Part shown: one piece after another, positions 17,090-25,445 of the stretch | How positions within the stretch are numbered: the stretch's first letter is position 1 | How the letters are laid out: every line of letters begins with the position of its first letter | Source of the DNA: Roseiflexus castenholzii DSM 13941 | GTDB lineage: Bacteria > Chloroflexota > Chloroflexia > Chloroflexales > Roseiflexaceae | DNA length: 64,000 nt | Direction: 5' to 3' | Assembly: GCF_000017805.1 (NCBI RefSeq) | Contig: NC_009767.1 | Location: 1,798,001 to 1,862,000 of the forward strand | The notes under the pieces: model-generated | Told to the model about the DNA's origin: nothing | The model's input: the letters and a program-made list of their open reading frames with translations, nothing else | Databases searched by the model: none | Position numbers and translations under genes: made by a program

Positions 17090-18184
17090 ATGCCATCAGA
17101 ACGCCCAATCTACCCGTTTAGCGCGCTGGTCGGGCAGGAACGCCTCAAGCGCGCCCTGATCCTGAATGCGATCAATCCACGAATCGGCGGCGTGTTGATC
17201 CGTGGCGAGAAGGGCACCGCCAAATCAACCGCAGTGCGCGGGCTTGCCCGCCTCCTGCCGCATATTACGGTCGTCGCCGATTGCCCCTACAGCTGCCCGC
17301 CGGACCGCCCGGCGATGATGTGTGAGATGTGTGTGGCGCGGTTGCGGCGCGGTGAGGAGTTGCCGGTCGAAGAACGACCGACTCGCCTGGTGGAACTGCC
17401 GGTTGCCGCATCGGAGGACCGGGTCGTCGGTTCGCTCGACCTCGAACACGCCCTGACGGAGGGACAGCGCCGGTTTGAGCCGGGGTTGTTGGCGCAGGCA
17501 AACCGCGGGTTACTGTATGTGGACGAGGTCAATCTGCTCGATGATCACCTGGTCGATGTGCTGCTCGATGCGGCGGCGATGGGGGTCAATACGGTCGAGC
17601 GTGAAGGGATCAGCGTGTCGCATCCGGCGCGGTTTATTCTGGTCGGCACGATGAACCCGGAAGAGGGTGAATTGCGCCCACAACTGCTGGATCGCTTCGG
17701 TCTGGTGGTCGAGATCAGCGGGTTGACCGATATTGTCGGTCGGGTTGAGGTGATCGAGCGGCGCCTGGCATACGAGAGCGACCCGGATGCGTTCGTTGTG
17801 CGGTGGCGTCAGGAAGAAGAGGCGTTGGCGCAACGCATTATTGCGGCGCGCGCGCTGCTGCCGGCGGTAACGATTTCGCGCGGCGATATGGCGGCGGTGG
17901 CGGGGCTGGCGCTCGAATTGGGGGTCGATGGGCATCGCGCCGATCTCGCTATTCTCGAAACGGCGCGCACCCACGCCGCCTGGTCGGGGCGCGCGCGCCT
18001 GACGGTGGAAGATATTCGCCTGGCGGCGGAACTGGCGCTGCCCCACCGGATGCGGCGCCAGCCGTTTACGGAGGTCAAACTCGATGAAGCGCGCGTCGGG
18101 CAGATTCTGGATCGCGTGAAAGGCGAGATCGGCGATGAAGCGCCGCCGTCCGCCGAGTATGTAAAAAAAAAGTTGACGGCATGA
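17090..18184 (+). CDS. ChlI/BchI-like AAA+ subunit of a metal chelatase
   Basis: 364 aa from the ATG at 17090; an earlier frame start (17045) adds an unlikely extension. Walker A GEKGTAKST lies near residue 39 and Walker B LLYVDEVNLLDDHLVD near 140, with a sensor region GTMNPEEGELRPQLLDRFG following. The insertion CPYSCPPDRPAMMCEMC near residue 65 has four cysteines and is typical of the cobaltochelatase-type ChlI-ChlD proteins, more than of plain BchI, so a cobalt (cobalamin) or magnesium (bacteriochlorophyll) substrate are both possible. The AAA+ ring would drive insertion of the metal by a large CobN/BchH subunit, which is not in this window. Its stop overlaps the start of the VWA gene (ATGA). 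Confidence 0.82.
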   Translation: MPSERPIYPFSALVGQERLKRALILNAINPRIGGVLIRGEKGTAKSTAVRGLARLLPHITVVADCPYSCPPDRPAMMCEMCVARLRRGEELPVEERPTRLVELPVAASEDRVVGSLDLEHALTEGQRRFEPGLLAQANRGLLYVDEVNLLDDHLVDVLLDAAAMGVNTVEREGISVSHPARFILVGTMNPEEGELRPQLLDRFGLVVEISGLTDIVGRVEVIERRLAYESDPDAFVVRWRQEEEALAQRIIAARALLPAVTISRGDMAAVAGLALELGVDGHRADLAILETARTHAAWSGRARLTVEDIRLAAELALPHRMRRQPFTEVKLDEARVGQILDRVKGEIGDEAPPSAEYVKKKLTA

Positions 18185-19170
18185 CCGCCGGGCAGCCGGA
18201 TGGCGACCGGCGCAGCAGTGACGATGGCGATGCGCCGCCGCCGCCAGCCCATGCGGCAACCGAGTCGGAGGCGTCCTCTGGCGACGGGGATACAACGCAA
18301 GGCGGTAAAACTTTTGTGAGCGATCCGGCTTTCCGCCCGCAGAAGATCGAAGGCGCGCGCGACCGGTTGCAGCGTCGGGCGCCGGGCAGGCGCAGTCGTA
18401 CCCGGACAACGCGCAAACAAGGGCGTTATATCACAAGCCGCCCGGCGGAGCGGATCACCGATCTGGCGCTGGACGCGACTCTGCGTCAGGCGGCGCCCTA
18501 TCAGCGCCGACGCCGCGCAGAACGTGGCGAGAGCGCTGCGCGACAGCGGGTGATTGTGCGCCGGAGTGATCTGCGTCAGAAGGTGCGGGTGCGCAAGACG
18601 CGCAATGCGGTCTGCTTCGTGGTCGATGCCAGTTGGAGCATGGCGGCTGAGGAGCGAATGCGCGCCACCAAAGCGGCCGTGTTGTCGCTCTTGCGCGATG
18701 CATATCAGCGCCGTGACCGGGTGGGGCTGGTCTCGTTTCAACGCGATTATGCGACGCTGCTGTTGCCGTTGACCAATAGCGTCGATCTGGCGCAGCGTCA
18801 GTTGCAGCAGATGCCGACCGGTGGCAAGACGCCGCTCTCGCGTGGGCTGTTGCTGGGGTATGAAGTGCTGGAACGCGCGCGTCGTCAGGACCCGGAGGTG
18901 ATGCCGTTGCTGGTGTTGCTCACCGATGGGCAGGCGAATGTGTCGATGAGCGATCTGCCGCCGCAGGCCGAAAGTTATGCGCTGGCCGATTTTATCGCGG
19001 CGCAATCGATACCGGCAGTGGTGATTGATACCGAACATCCGATCTTCGAGCGCGGGCTGGCGCGGCAACTGGCGCATCACCTGAAGGGGAGCTACTACCG
19101 GCTCGAAGATGTTCAGGAGCGTGGCCTTGCCGATCTGGTGCGCGCAGAGTTACGTGACCGCACACGCTAG
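18181..19170 (+). CDS. ChlD C-terminal-like VWA subunit of a metal chelatase
   Basis: 329 aa. An acidic, low-complexity N-terminus (about 1-55) and a basic stretch (about 60-140) precede a VWA domain at about 139-325. The MIDAS metal-site motif DASWSM is at about residues 148-153, with a later Thr (PTGGKTPLSRGLLLGYEVL) and Asp (LLTDGQANVS). The KTRNAVCFVVDASWSMA context is that of BchD/ChlD C-termini. There is no AAA+ module, so the usual BchD is here split: this short protein plus the ChlI-like gene together match a fused ChlI-ChlD. The 4-bp overlap implies a stoichiometric complex. Confidence 0.82.
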   Translation: MTAGQPDGDRRSSDDGDAPPPPAHAATESEASSGDGDTTQGGKTFVSDPAFRPQKIEGARDRLQRRAPGRRSRTRTTRKQGRYITSRPAERITDLALDATLRQAAPYQRRRRAERGESAARQRVIVRRSDLRQKVRVRKTRNAVCFVVDASWSMAAEERMRATKAAVLSLLRDAYQRRDRVGLVSFQRDYATLLLPLTNSVDLAQRQLQQMPTGGKTPLSRGLLLGYEVLERARRQDPEVMPLLVLLTDGQANVSMSDLPPQAESYALADFIAAQSIPAVVIDTEHPIFERGLARQLAHHLKGSYYRLEDVQERGLADLVRAELRDRTR

Positions 19171-19225
19171 TGTGGGGTTGTGATAGACAAAAGGACAGGT
19201 AACTAAACCAGGAGGACGGTTGGTC

Positions 19226-20737
19226 ATGACCGATCAGGAGCGTCCCGTCGAAGAGCGGAATGAACTGCTGGGCGATTCGGCGCCGACTGCGGCAGGCGTT
19301 GCGGTGGCGGACGCGGAAACTCAGCAGCAGTCGATAGAGTCTCCCCCTGTTGGGGAAACGCCGGATGGCGCCGGGGCGGCAGCGGATGTGAGCGACGTGG
19401 CGGTGTCGTCTGATGGCGGCGATAGCCGCGAATCCGTCCGCGCCGCCGATGAGTCGCCGGCTGCGGTGGCGGAAAGCGCCTCGGAAGCGCCGGTTCCTGC
19501 TGCTGAAACGCCGCCGACCGGGAGCGCCGAAGTCGCGCCGGAAGCGGCGGCGCCTGCCGGTACTGCCGAAGCCGCAAGTTATCAGGCGCCGGCTGAAGCG
19601 CCAACCGGACGCCCGCGACGGGTGAAGGACCTGGCGCCCGGTATGGAACTGGAAGGACGGGTCACCTCGATTGCGCTCTACGGCATCTTCGTTGATATTG
19701 GCGTCGGGCGCGACGGTCTGGTGCATATTTCGGAGATGAGCGACACCCGTATCGAATCGCCGAGTGATCTGGTCAAGATTGGCGATACGGTGAAGGTGCG
19801 GGTAAAGAGCGTCGAACCCGATGGTCGCCGGATCAGCCTGACGATGCGCATGAAGGAGCGGGGCGCGGAACCGCGCAGTGGTCGCGGCAAAAAGAAGCCC
19901 GAGGTGGATTACGATAAACTTGCTGCGCTGCGCGTCGGCGATAATGTCGAGGGGACGGTGACCGGGCTGGCGCCGTTTGGCGTGTTCGTCGATATTGGCG
20001 TCGGCAAGGATGGGCTGGTGCATGTGTCGGAACTGGCGGAAGGGCGCGTCGAAAAGGCTGAGGATGTCGTGCAGGTTGGTCAGACCTATACCTTCAAGGT
20101 GCTGGAAGTCGATGCCGAGGGCGCTCGCATCAGCCTGAGTCTGCGCCGGGCGCAGCGTGGTCAAAAGTTGCAGCAACTGGAGAAGGGGCAGATTCTCGAA
20201 GGCACGATCAGCGGTCTGGCGCCGTTTGGCGCGTTCGTCGATATTGGCGTCGGGCGCGACGGGCTGGTGCATATTTCTGAGTTGTCGAACGCGCGTGTGG
20301 CGCGCGTCGAAGATGCGGTCAAGGTTGGCGATAAGGTGCAGGTGCGGGTGCTCGATGTCGATCCGCAGAGCAAACGGATCAGCCTGAGCCTGCGGCTGGA
20401 GGATACGCCGCGCGAGCCGCCGCCGCGTGAGGAACGACCGCGTGAGGAACGACCGCGGGAAGAGCGACCGCGCATGGAGCGCGCAGTGCGCAGCGAAGGG
20501 CGCCCGCCGCGTGAAGAGCGCCCGCCGCGGCGTGAGCGTGTCAGCGATGCCTACTCCCCGGAGGAGGATGATTTTGGTGGGAATGCCACCCTCGACGATT
20601 TGATGTCGAAGTTCGGCGGACCGCGCCGCAGTGAGCGTCGCCGCCGCCAGGACGATGACGATGATGTGGAAGACCGGAGTCTCCGCCGCCAGCGCGACGC
20701 TATTCGTCGCACGCTCCAACAACTCGACGACGATTGA
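19226..20737 (+). CDS. Protein with three S1 RNA-binding domains (RpsA-like)
   Basis: 503 aa from the ATG at 19226, with AGGAGG 9-10 nt upstream; TTG at 19220 is also in frame but too close to the site. The first 130 residues are acidic and Ala/Pro-rich. S1 domains lie at about 140-210, 240-310 and 322-392, each with the [F/G]VFVDIGVG-(R/K)DGLVH-(I/V)SE signature. The tail is rich in RPREERPR-type repeats. Proteins of this type resemble ribosomal protein S1, but with three domains and a charged tail, as in Chloroflexota and Actinobacteria. It may bind mRNA at the ribosome. It lies between the chelatase pair and rpmH. Confidence 0.85.
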   Translation: MTDQERPVEERNELLGDSAPTAAGVAVADAETQQQSIESPPVGETPDGAGAAADVSDVAVSSDGGDSRESVRAADESPAAVAESASEAPVPAAETPPTGSAEVAPEAAAPAGTAEAASYQAPAEAPTGRPRRVKDLAPGMELEGRVTSIALYGIFVDIGVGRDGLVHISEMSDTRIESPSDLVKIGDTVKVRVKSVEPDGRRISLTMRMKERGAEPRSGRGKKKPEVDYDKLAALRVGDNVEGTVTGLAPFGVFVDIGVGKDGLVHVSELAEGRVEKAEDVVQVGQTYTFKVLEVDAEGARISLSLRRAQRGQKLQQLEKGQILEGTISGLAPFGAFVDIGVGRDGLVHISELSNARVARVEDAVKVGDKVQVRVLDVDPQSKRISLSLRLEDTPREPPPREERPREERPREERPRMERAVRSEGRPPREERPPRRERVSDAYSPEEDDFGGNATLDDLMSKFGGPRRSERRRRQDDDDDVEDRSLRRQRDAIRRTLQQLDDD

Positions 20738-20742
20738 GATTC

Positions 20743-20772
20743 TTGACATATCGCTTTCAGCACGAGTATAAT
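20743..20772 (+). promoter_or_regulatory. Consensus promoter for rpmH-rnpA
   Basis: TTGACA at 20743-20748, 18-bp spacer, TATAAT at 20767-20772. Both hexamers match the sigma-70 consensus exactly. It lies 140 bp upstream of rpmH, leaving a long untranslated leader. Confidence 0.8.
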
Positions 20773-20911
20773 TGCCAGAACCGGCGCGGCATTGCCGCGC
20801 CGGTTGGGTGTTGCGCCGCATTTCCTGTCGTGGCGCTCGCTCTAAAAGGAACGATAGGTGTGCTGGACGCTCTACGCGGTCCGGTTTGGAGATGTTGCGA
20901 GGTCAGTACCG

Positions 20912-21085
20912 ATGCCCAAGCGAACATGGCAACCGAAACGCATTCCGCGCCGCCGTAAGCACGGGTTTCTGGCGCGTATGGCAACGAAAGATGGTCGCGC
21001 AGTGTTGCGCCGCCGCCGATTGCAGGGGCGCTACCGTCTGACCGTCAGTGACGAGCGGCGTCAGATCCGTCGCGGGCATCGGTAG
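20912..21085 (+). CDS. rpmH: 50S ribosomal protein L34
   Basis: 57 aa. It opens MPKRTWQPKRIPRRRKHGF, which is the near-invariant L34 start, and continues with LARMATKDGRAVLRRRRLQGR. It is slightly longer than the usual 44-47 aa because of a C-terminal extension (SDERRQIRRGHR). A GAGGT site lies 8 nt before the ATG. L34 is part of the 50S subunit. It lies upstream of rnpA as in most bacteria. Confidence 0.95.
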   Translation: MPKRTWQPKRIPRRRKHGFLARMATKDGRAVLRRRRLQGRYRLTVSDERRQIRRGHR

Positions 21086-21148
21086 TCCTGCCGATCTGTG
21101 GGCGCCGGGATACCCCCAACTCTCCAAATGCTTCGCCCACAGCCTGCG

Positions 21149-21517
21149 ATGAAACGCGCTTACCGCCTTCGCACGCCTGAACAGTATCAACGGGTCCGCC
21201 GCGATGGTCGAACCTGGGATGCGGGTATGTTGATGCTCAACGCTGCCCCGAACCGACGCCGTATTTCACGGTGTGGCTTCATCGTCGCCAAACGGTTGGG
21301 CGGTGCGGTGGTCCGTAACCGCATTCGGCGCCGGGTGCGTGAGGCGGTGCGCCTTTTGTATCCGCAGATTGCGCCTGGCTGGGATATGGTGTTCATTGCG
21401 CGCTCGCCGGCGCTGGCAGAGATTGCCTTCCCGCAACTTCAGGCGCTGGTGCAGCGCCTGCTTCAACGCGCCGGTGTGGTGCAGGGGGCGGTGAGCGAGA
21501 CGCCAGACAAAGACTGA
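21149..21517 (+). CDS. rnpA: Ribonuclease P protein component
   Basis: 122 aa from the ATG at 21149 (another in-frame ATG is at 21128; neither has a strong ribosome-binding site). The RNP motif RNRIRRRVREAVR is at about residues 57-69, and the YQRVRRDGRTW opening matches RnpA. It binds the RNase P RNA (not in this window) and helps it cut the 5' leader of pre-tRNAs. The gene is followed not by yidD/yidC, as normal, but by an inserted methylase gene 28 nt downstream. Confidence 0.92.
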   Translation: MKRAYRLRTPEQYQRVRRDGRTWDAGMLMLNAAPNRRRISRCGFIVAKRLGGAVVRNRIRRRVREAVRLLYPQIAPGWDMVFIARSPALAEIAFPQLQALVQRLLQRAGVVQGAVSETPDKD

Positions 21518-21545
21518 CAGTGTGTATCAGTAACCGGAGAATGCT

Positions 21546-22715
21546 GTGGGGGACAATCAATCGCTTATCATCGGAGATAACTGGCAATTGTCGCTCTGGG
21601 AGAAAGATGATCCGGTTGTTGAGAACCCGGAGTATCTCTCAAGGCAACTCATTACCTATATCGGCAACAAACGCGCTCTCCTGGGGTGTATCGGCATTGC
21701 TCTGGAGCGTGTCAAACGACGGCTCGGCAAGAATCGATTGCGCGTGGCCGATCTTTTTAGCGGCTCTGGTGTTGTTTCGCGTTATATGAAAGCCCATGCT
21801 TCGTTGCTTATTAGCAATGATATTGAAGACTACGCAGCAGTGACTTCTCGATGCTATCTGCGTAACCGAAGCACAGTGGATTTTGTATTGCTTTCCGAGA
21901 TAGTTGCCGATTTGAACGCCAGAGTCGTTGCTGAGTCTCTTCCGAAGGGCTTTATAGAGGAAATGTATGCGCCCAAAGATGAAAAGAACATTACGAAAGA
22001 GGACAGAGTCTTCTATACGCGCGAGAATGCCAGAAGGATAGATAACTATCGCCGTCTGATAGAAGAGTGTCCAAATGAGATGAAGGATCTTCTCCTCGGG
22101 CCGCTGTTGAGTGAAGCCTCTGTTCATGCAAATACCGCCGGTGTATTCAAGGGTTTTTATAAGAATCGACACACTGGTGTGGAACATTTTGGAGGAAGCG
22201 GGTCAGATGCTCTTACGAGAATACTGGGTCGTATAATGCTCGAATCCCCTGTTCTTAGTCTGTTTGAATGTGATTATGAAGTCTTTCAAGAAGATGCCAA
22301 CATCCTGGCACGAAGGCTTGAAGGTCTGGATTTAGTGTATATCGATCCGCCTTACAACCAACACCCGTATGGATCCAACTACTTTATGCTCAACCTTATT
22401 GTACATTATCAGCGTCCGGCGAATATCAGTCGCATTTCAGGAATACCCCAAGATTGGCGAAGATCTGGATATAATGTCAAAAACAAAGCTTTACCGCTTC
22501 TAAAAGATCTACTGGAGCATATCGACGCTTCCTTTATTCTGATCTCATTCAACAATGAGGGTTTCATTCAACCAGAAACGATGCGCATTTTGCTTGAAAA
22601 GATCGGCAAGGTCGATGTTATTGAATTGCCCTATAATGCGTTTCGAGGCAGTCGAAATTTCAACAACAGATCAATCTACGTCACTGAATATATGTTTCTT
22701 GTTGAGCGCAGGTAA
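21546..22715 (+). CDS. D12-class N6-adenine DNA methyltransferase
   Basis: 389 aa beginning at GTG 21546 with GGAGA 5 nt upstream. Motif X-like YIGNKRALLGCI is at about residue 38-49, AdoMet-binding DLFSGSGVVSRYM at about 69-81 and the catalytic motif DPPYNQHPYGSNYFMLN near 262-278 (DPPY; adenine-N6). The order, AdoMet motif before catalytic motif, is that of the alpha/D12 group (M.FokI/Dam-like). The coding sequence is clearly richer in A and T than its neighbours, and together with the nuclease downstream forms a type II restriction-modification cassette inserted between rnpA and yidC. Target specificity cannot be read from the sequence. Confidence 0.9.
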   Translation: MGDNQSLIIGDNWQLSLWEKDDPVVENPEYLSRQLITYIGNKRALLGCIGIALERVKRRLGKNRLRVADLFSGSGVVSRYMKAHASLLISNDIEDYAAVTSRCYLRNRSTVDFVLLSEIVADLNARVVAESLPKGFIEEMYAPKDEKNITKEDRVFYTRENARRIDNYRRLIEECPNEMKDLLLGPLLSEASVHANTAGVFKGFYKNRHTGVEHFGGSGSDALTRILGRIMLESPVLSLFECDYEVFQEDANILARRLEGLDLVYIDPPYNQHPYGSNYFMLNLIVHYQRPANISRISGIPQDWRRSGYNVKNKALPLLKDLLEHIDASFILISFNNEGFIQPETMRILLEKIGKVDVIELPYNAFRGSRNFNNRSIYVTEYMFLVERR

Positions 22716-22720
22716 AGTAT

Positions 22721-23429
22721 ATGGCTCGAAAAAAATCAGCTTCATAAACAAAGAACTGGGACAATTATTAATGTAACATCTAAAAAACAGCAATTAGACA
22801 TCATCAAGGCTTTACAGCAGGTCATTGATTATATTGATCAAAAGTTTTCAAAGAAAATATCTCTGATCCACAAACCGGAATGGCGCCTGAGAGACATTGT
22901 AGCAGAGCTTCGCCAAACCTATCCTGATGTTAAATTTCATTATCACTTTGAAAGCAGCTCTATTCGTCCAGACGGAGGGATACTTTGTATCCATGGGCAG
23001 CGTGATGATACTCTGACTTATCCCATTCTTATTGCCGAGGTGAAGAACCAGGGAACAAATGACCTGCGTGTTGCTGAGGGACGCCCAAGACAGGCAAGAG
23101 GGAATGCTATTGAGCGTCTTGGCAAGAATCTTATCGGTCTTCGCACGGCGCTGATGCGCGAGAGCATCTTTCCTTTCGTTTGCTTTGGCTACGGGTGTGA
23201 CTTTGAGGACAAGTCTTCGATCCTGGATCGAGTCGCTACCATGGCCATGTTCGGTGAGCTGAACAAGACTTACCTGCACGACGAAGGGGATGGAAAGTTC
23301 AAGCGTGGCAGTTTCTATTTTCGACAGGAGCCATGGTCGGTTGAAGAGATGGCTGATATCATGAAGGACATAGCAGAACGGTCGGTGTTCTATTACTTCT
23401 CCAAGTATGGTGAGAAGCATTTCCAATAG
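22721..23429 (+). pseudogene. EcoRI-family restriction endonuclease, frame broken at an A7 run
   Basis: The nuclease frame is continuous from just after the methylase stop to 23429 but has no ATG, GTG or TTG before the GTG at 23040, which encodes the Val between the catalytic Glu and Lys. An ATG at 22721 with an AGGT site starts MARKKSAS and stops at 22745. Between them is a run of seven A (22729-22735). Removing one A joins the ATG to the nuclease frame and gives 235 aa with no stop. The rest is EcoRI/RsrI-like: SSSIRPDGG, AEVKNQG and GNAIER match the EcoRI catalytic (Asp91, Glu111, Lys113) and DNA-reading (Asn141, Ala142, Arg145) elements. Frameshift, slippage or sequencing error are the options. 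Confidence 0.78.
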
Positions 23430-23495
23430 CACGACCATAAGGCGTGCTCCAGTGGTTGCGCTTATGCGCTGGCAATCATCTCACATAATCCGCAC

Positions 23496-23524
23496 CTGAC
23501 AGACGACCAAAAATGCGCTAGAAT
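23496..23524 (+). promoter_or_regulatory. Promoter for yidC-jag
   Basis: CTGACA at 23496-23501, 17-bp spacer, TAGAAT at 23519-23524, about 40 bp before yidC. Each hexamer has one mismatch to consensus. A separate promoter makes sense because the R-M insertion splits yidC from rnpA. Confidence 0.55.
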
Positions 23525-23564
23525 ACACACGGTATGGGTCGTGTGTAATTAAGGACATACTGTT

Positions 23565-24602
23565 ATGCCCGTCTGGCTCGCTTTTGTAGAGTTCCTCCAG
23601 CAGGTGCTGCTGACGTTCTATGCGTGGACGGGCAGCGCCGGTCTGGCGATTATTCTGTTTACGATTGTTGCACGCCTGCTCATTCTGCCGCTGACGATTA
23701 AGTCGCTTCAGTCGTCGCGCAAGATGCAGGAGTTGCAACCGCACATGAAGGAATTGCAGCGCAAATACGGTAAGGATCCGCAGAAACTCCAGGAAGAGAC
23801 GATGCGGCTCTACCGCGAGTATAAGGTCAATCCAGTGGGCGGGTGTCTGCCGATGCTCCTGCAATTGCCGATCTTTCTCGGTGTCTATCAGGCGGTGATC
23901 AATCTGACGCGCGTGTCGCCCGCCGAACACGCTGGCAGTGCGATGCTGCGCGTCCTCAATGAGCAGGGGATCGCCTTCAGCACTGCAACGACTGCCACGC
24001 TTGGGCAGCCGCAACTCGCGGGCAGTTTCCTCTGGCTGCCGGACCTGGGAAAAACCGACCCGTACTACATTCTGCCTATCCTCTCGGTGATCTTTCAGCT
24101 GATTGTGCAACTGATGGCGACGCCACGCATCCAGGACCCGCAGCAGAAGGCGATGATGCAGTCGATGCTGATTCTGCCGATTGTGTTTGGATATATCGGG
24201 TTTATCTTCCCAAGTGGCGCGGTGCTCTACTGGGTGGTCGGCAGCATTCTGTCGATCATTCAGCAGTATGTGATCTCTGGCTGGGGTTCGCTGGCGAATT
24301 ATCTCAAGTTTCTGCCGACCGATGGCGGTCTCCTTCCACCGATCACGCCGCCGGCGCAGTCGGCGGCATCGGCTGTCGGCGGCGGGAGTCCTGCTGCTTC
24401 AGAGGAATCATCGCGCAAGGTTGATTTTTGGGACGTGCTCCGGCCACTGACCGAGGCGCGCAGTGAGCCGGCTGAGCCGCAGTCGTTATCGTCCGGCAGC
24501 GCCGCACCCGTCGAAAGCGCCGCGCCGACGGAAGCGGCGCGCGCGGAAGCGCGGCGTGTGTCGTCACAGATGAATCCGCGGCGCAGGCGGGCGCGCAGGT
24601 AG
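23565..24602 (+). CDS. yidC: YidC/Oxa1 membrane protein insertase
   Basis: 345 aa. A YidC without the large Gram-negative periplasmic domain. The Oxa1 core begins near residue 20 with GSAGLAIILFTIVARLLILPLTIKSLQSS, followed by a helical hairpin (MQELQPHMKELQRKYGKDPQKLQEETMRLYREYKVNPVGG), then four more membrane helices with a conserved PIFLGVYQAV and a final QQYVI. The Arg in the LLILPL-SLQSSR region is the family's essential position in the hydrophilic groove. The C-terminal tail is Ala/Ser-rich and ends in basic RRRRARR, which could contact ribosomes. It inserts membrane proteins alone or with SecYEG. Followed by jag. Confidence 0.95.
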   Translation: MPVWLAFVEFLQQVLLTFYAWTGSAGLAIILFTIVARLLILPLTIKSLQSSRKMQELQPHMKELQRKYGKDPQKLQEETMRLYREYKVNPVGGCLPMLLQLPIFLGVYQAVINLTRVSPAEHAGSAMLRVLNEQGIAFSTATTATLGQPQLAGSFLWLPDLGKTDPYYILPILSVIFQLIVQLMATPRIQDPQQKAMMQSMLILPIVFGYIGFIFPSGAVLYWVVGSILSIIQQYVISGWGSLANYLKFLPTDGGLLPPITPPAQSAASAVGGGSPAASEESSRKVDFWDVLRPLTEARSEPAEPQSLSSGSAAPVESAAPTEAARAEARRVSSQMNPRRRRARR

Positions 24603-24681
24603 AAGAGACGTGGAGCCGCTGGCTTTTGCTCTTCTCCAGGGCGCATCGTCGCGCGGATCGCATATTCCAAGCGGGGGCTTC

Positions 24682-25371
24682 ATGAAAAGTATTGAGATCA
24701 GTGCACGCACAGTAGCGGAAGCAGTTCGTCTTGCCCTTGCACAACTGGGAAAAGATCGCGATGAAGTGGCGATTGAGGTGCTCGAACCGGGTACGAATGG
24801 CGATGAGGCGCTTGTGCGCGTCACCGTTGTAGATGATGAGACGGAAGAGCCGTCAGCGCCGTCACGTGCAACGGCGACCGGTCCCGTCGAACAGGTTGCA
24901 CGCCAGATTCTGGAGGATATCCTCGAACGCATGGATATCCATGCCTATGTTACTGCGGTGGTCAGTGCGGTCCCTGATCAGCGCGGCGAACCTGAAGAGA
25001 CGATAACGCTGCATATCGAGGGCGCCGATGAAGAGGCGATGAGCCTGCTGATTGGACGACGCGGCGAAACCCTGCGCTCGCTCCAGTTCATGGTCAATCT
25101 TTTGGTCAGTCGCCGGGTGCAAAAATGGCCCCAAATCGTCGTCGATGTCGGGAATTATCGCCAGCGCCGCCAGGAGTCGCTCGAAGGGTTGGCGCGTCGT
25201 ATGGCGGAACGGGTGCGTCAGAGTGGACGTCCGTTGATGCTCGAGCCAATGGGCGCCTATGAACGACGCATTGTGCATCTGGCGTTGCGCTCCGATCCGA
25301 CGGTGTATACCGAGAGCAGCGGTGAGGGTGAGAACCGGAAAGTTGTGATTTATCCGGCAAAACGATCATGA
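24682..25371 (+). CDS. jag: Jag/KhpB RNA-binding protein
   Basis: 229 aa from the ATG at 24682 (MKSIEISARTVAEAVRLAL), the Jag-N domain start; an upstream frame to 24610 has no good start. Jag-N (about 1-50) is followed by a variable linker, a KH domain at about residues 95-150 (GADEEAMSLLIGRRGETL with a GXXG loop) and an R3H domain (about 160-220, including RRQESLEGLARRMAERVRQSGRP). Such proteins bind RNA and pair with YidC; in Gram-positives they affect cell elongation. Downstream is a strong terminator, so this gene ends the locus. Confidence 0.93.
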   Translation: MKSIEISARTVAEAVRLALAQLGKDRDEVAIEVLEPGTNGDEALVRVTVVDDETEEPSAPSRATATGPVEQVARQILEDILERMDIHAYVTAVVSAVPDQRGEPEETITLHIEGADEEAMSLLIGRRGETLRSLQFMVNLLVSRRVQKWPQIVVDVGNYRQRRQESLEGLARRMAERVRQSGRPLMLEPMGAYERRIVHLALRSDPTVYTESSGEGENRKVVIYPAKRS

Positions 25372-25392
25372 CGGCGGCACGACGGTAGCAGA

Positions 25393-25438
25393 GCAGAGCG
25401 ACAATCGGCGACACGCTGGCTGTCGCTCTGCCCTTTTT
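25393..25438 (+). terminator. Rho-independent terminator after jag
   Basis: An 11-bp stem, gcagagcgaca at 25393-25403 with its complement at 25421-25431, followed by TTTTT at 25434-25438. The loop is 17 nt. Confidence 0.8.
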
Positions 25439-25445
25439 AATTTCC

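Noticed and set aside
18992..20821. 609-aa minus-strand frame over the S1-domain gene
   Set aside because: It is antisense to three clear S1 domains.
23040..23429. Endonuclease started at the internal GTG (129 aa)
   Set aside because: It would lose the catalytic Asp and Glu (PDGG, AEV). The matching upstream sequence in the same frame shows that the protein is longer.
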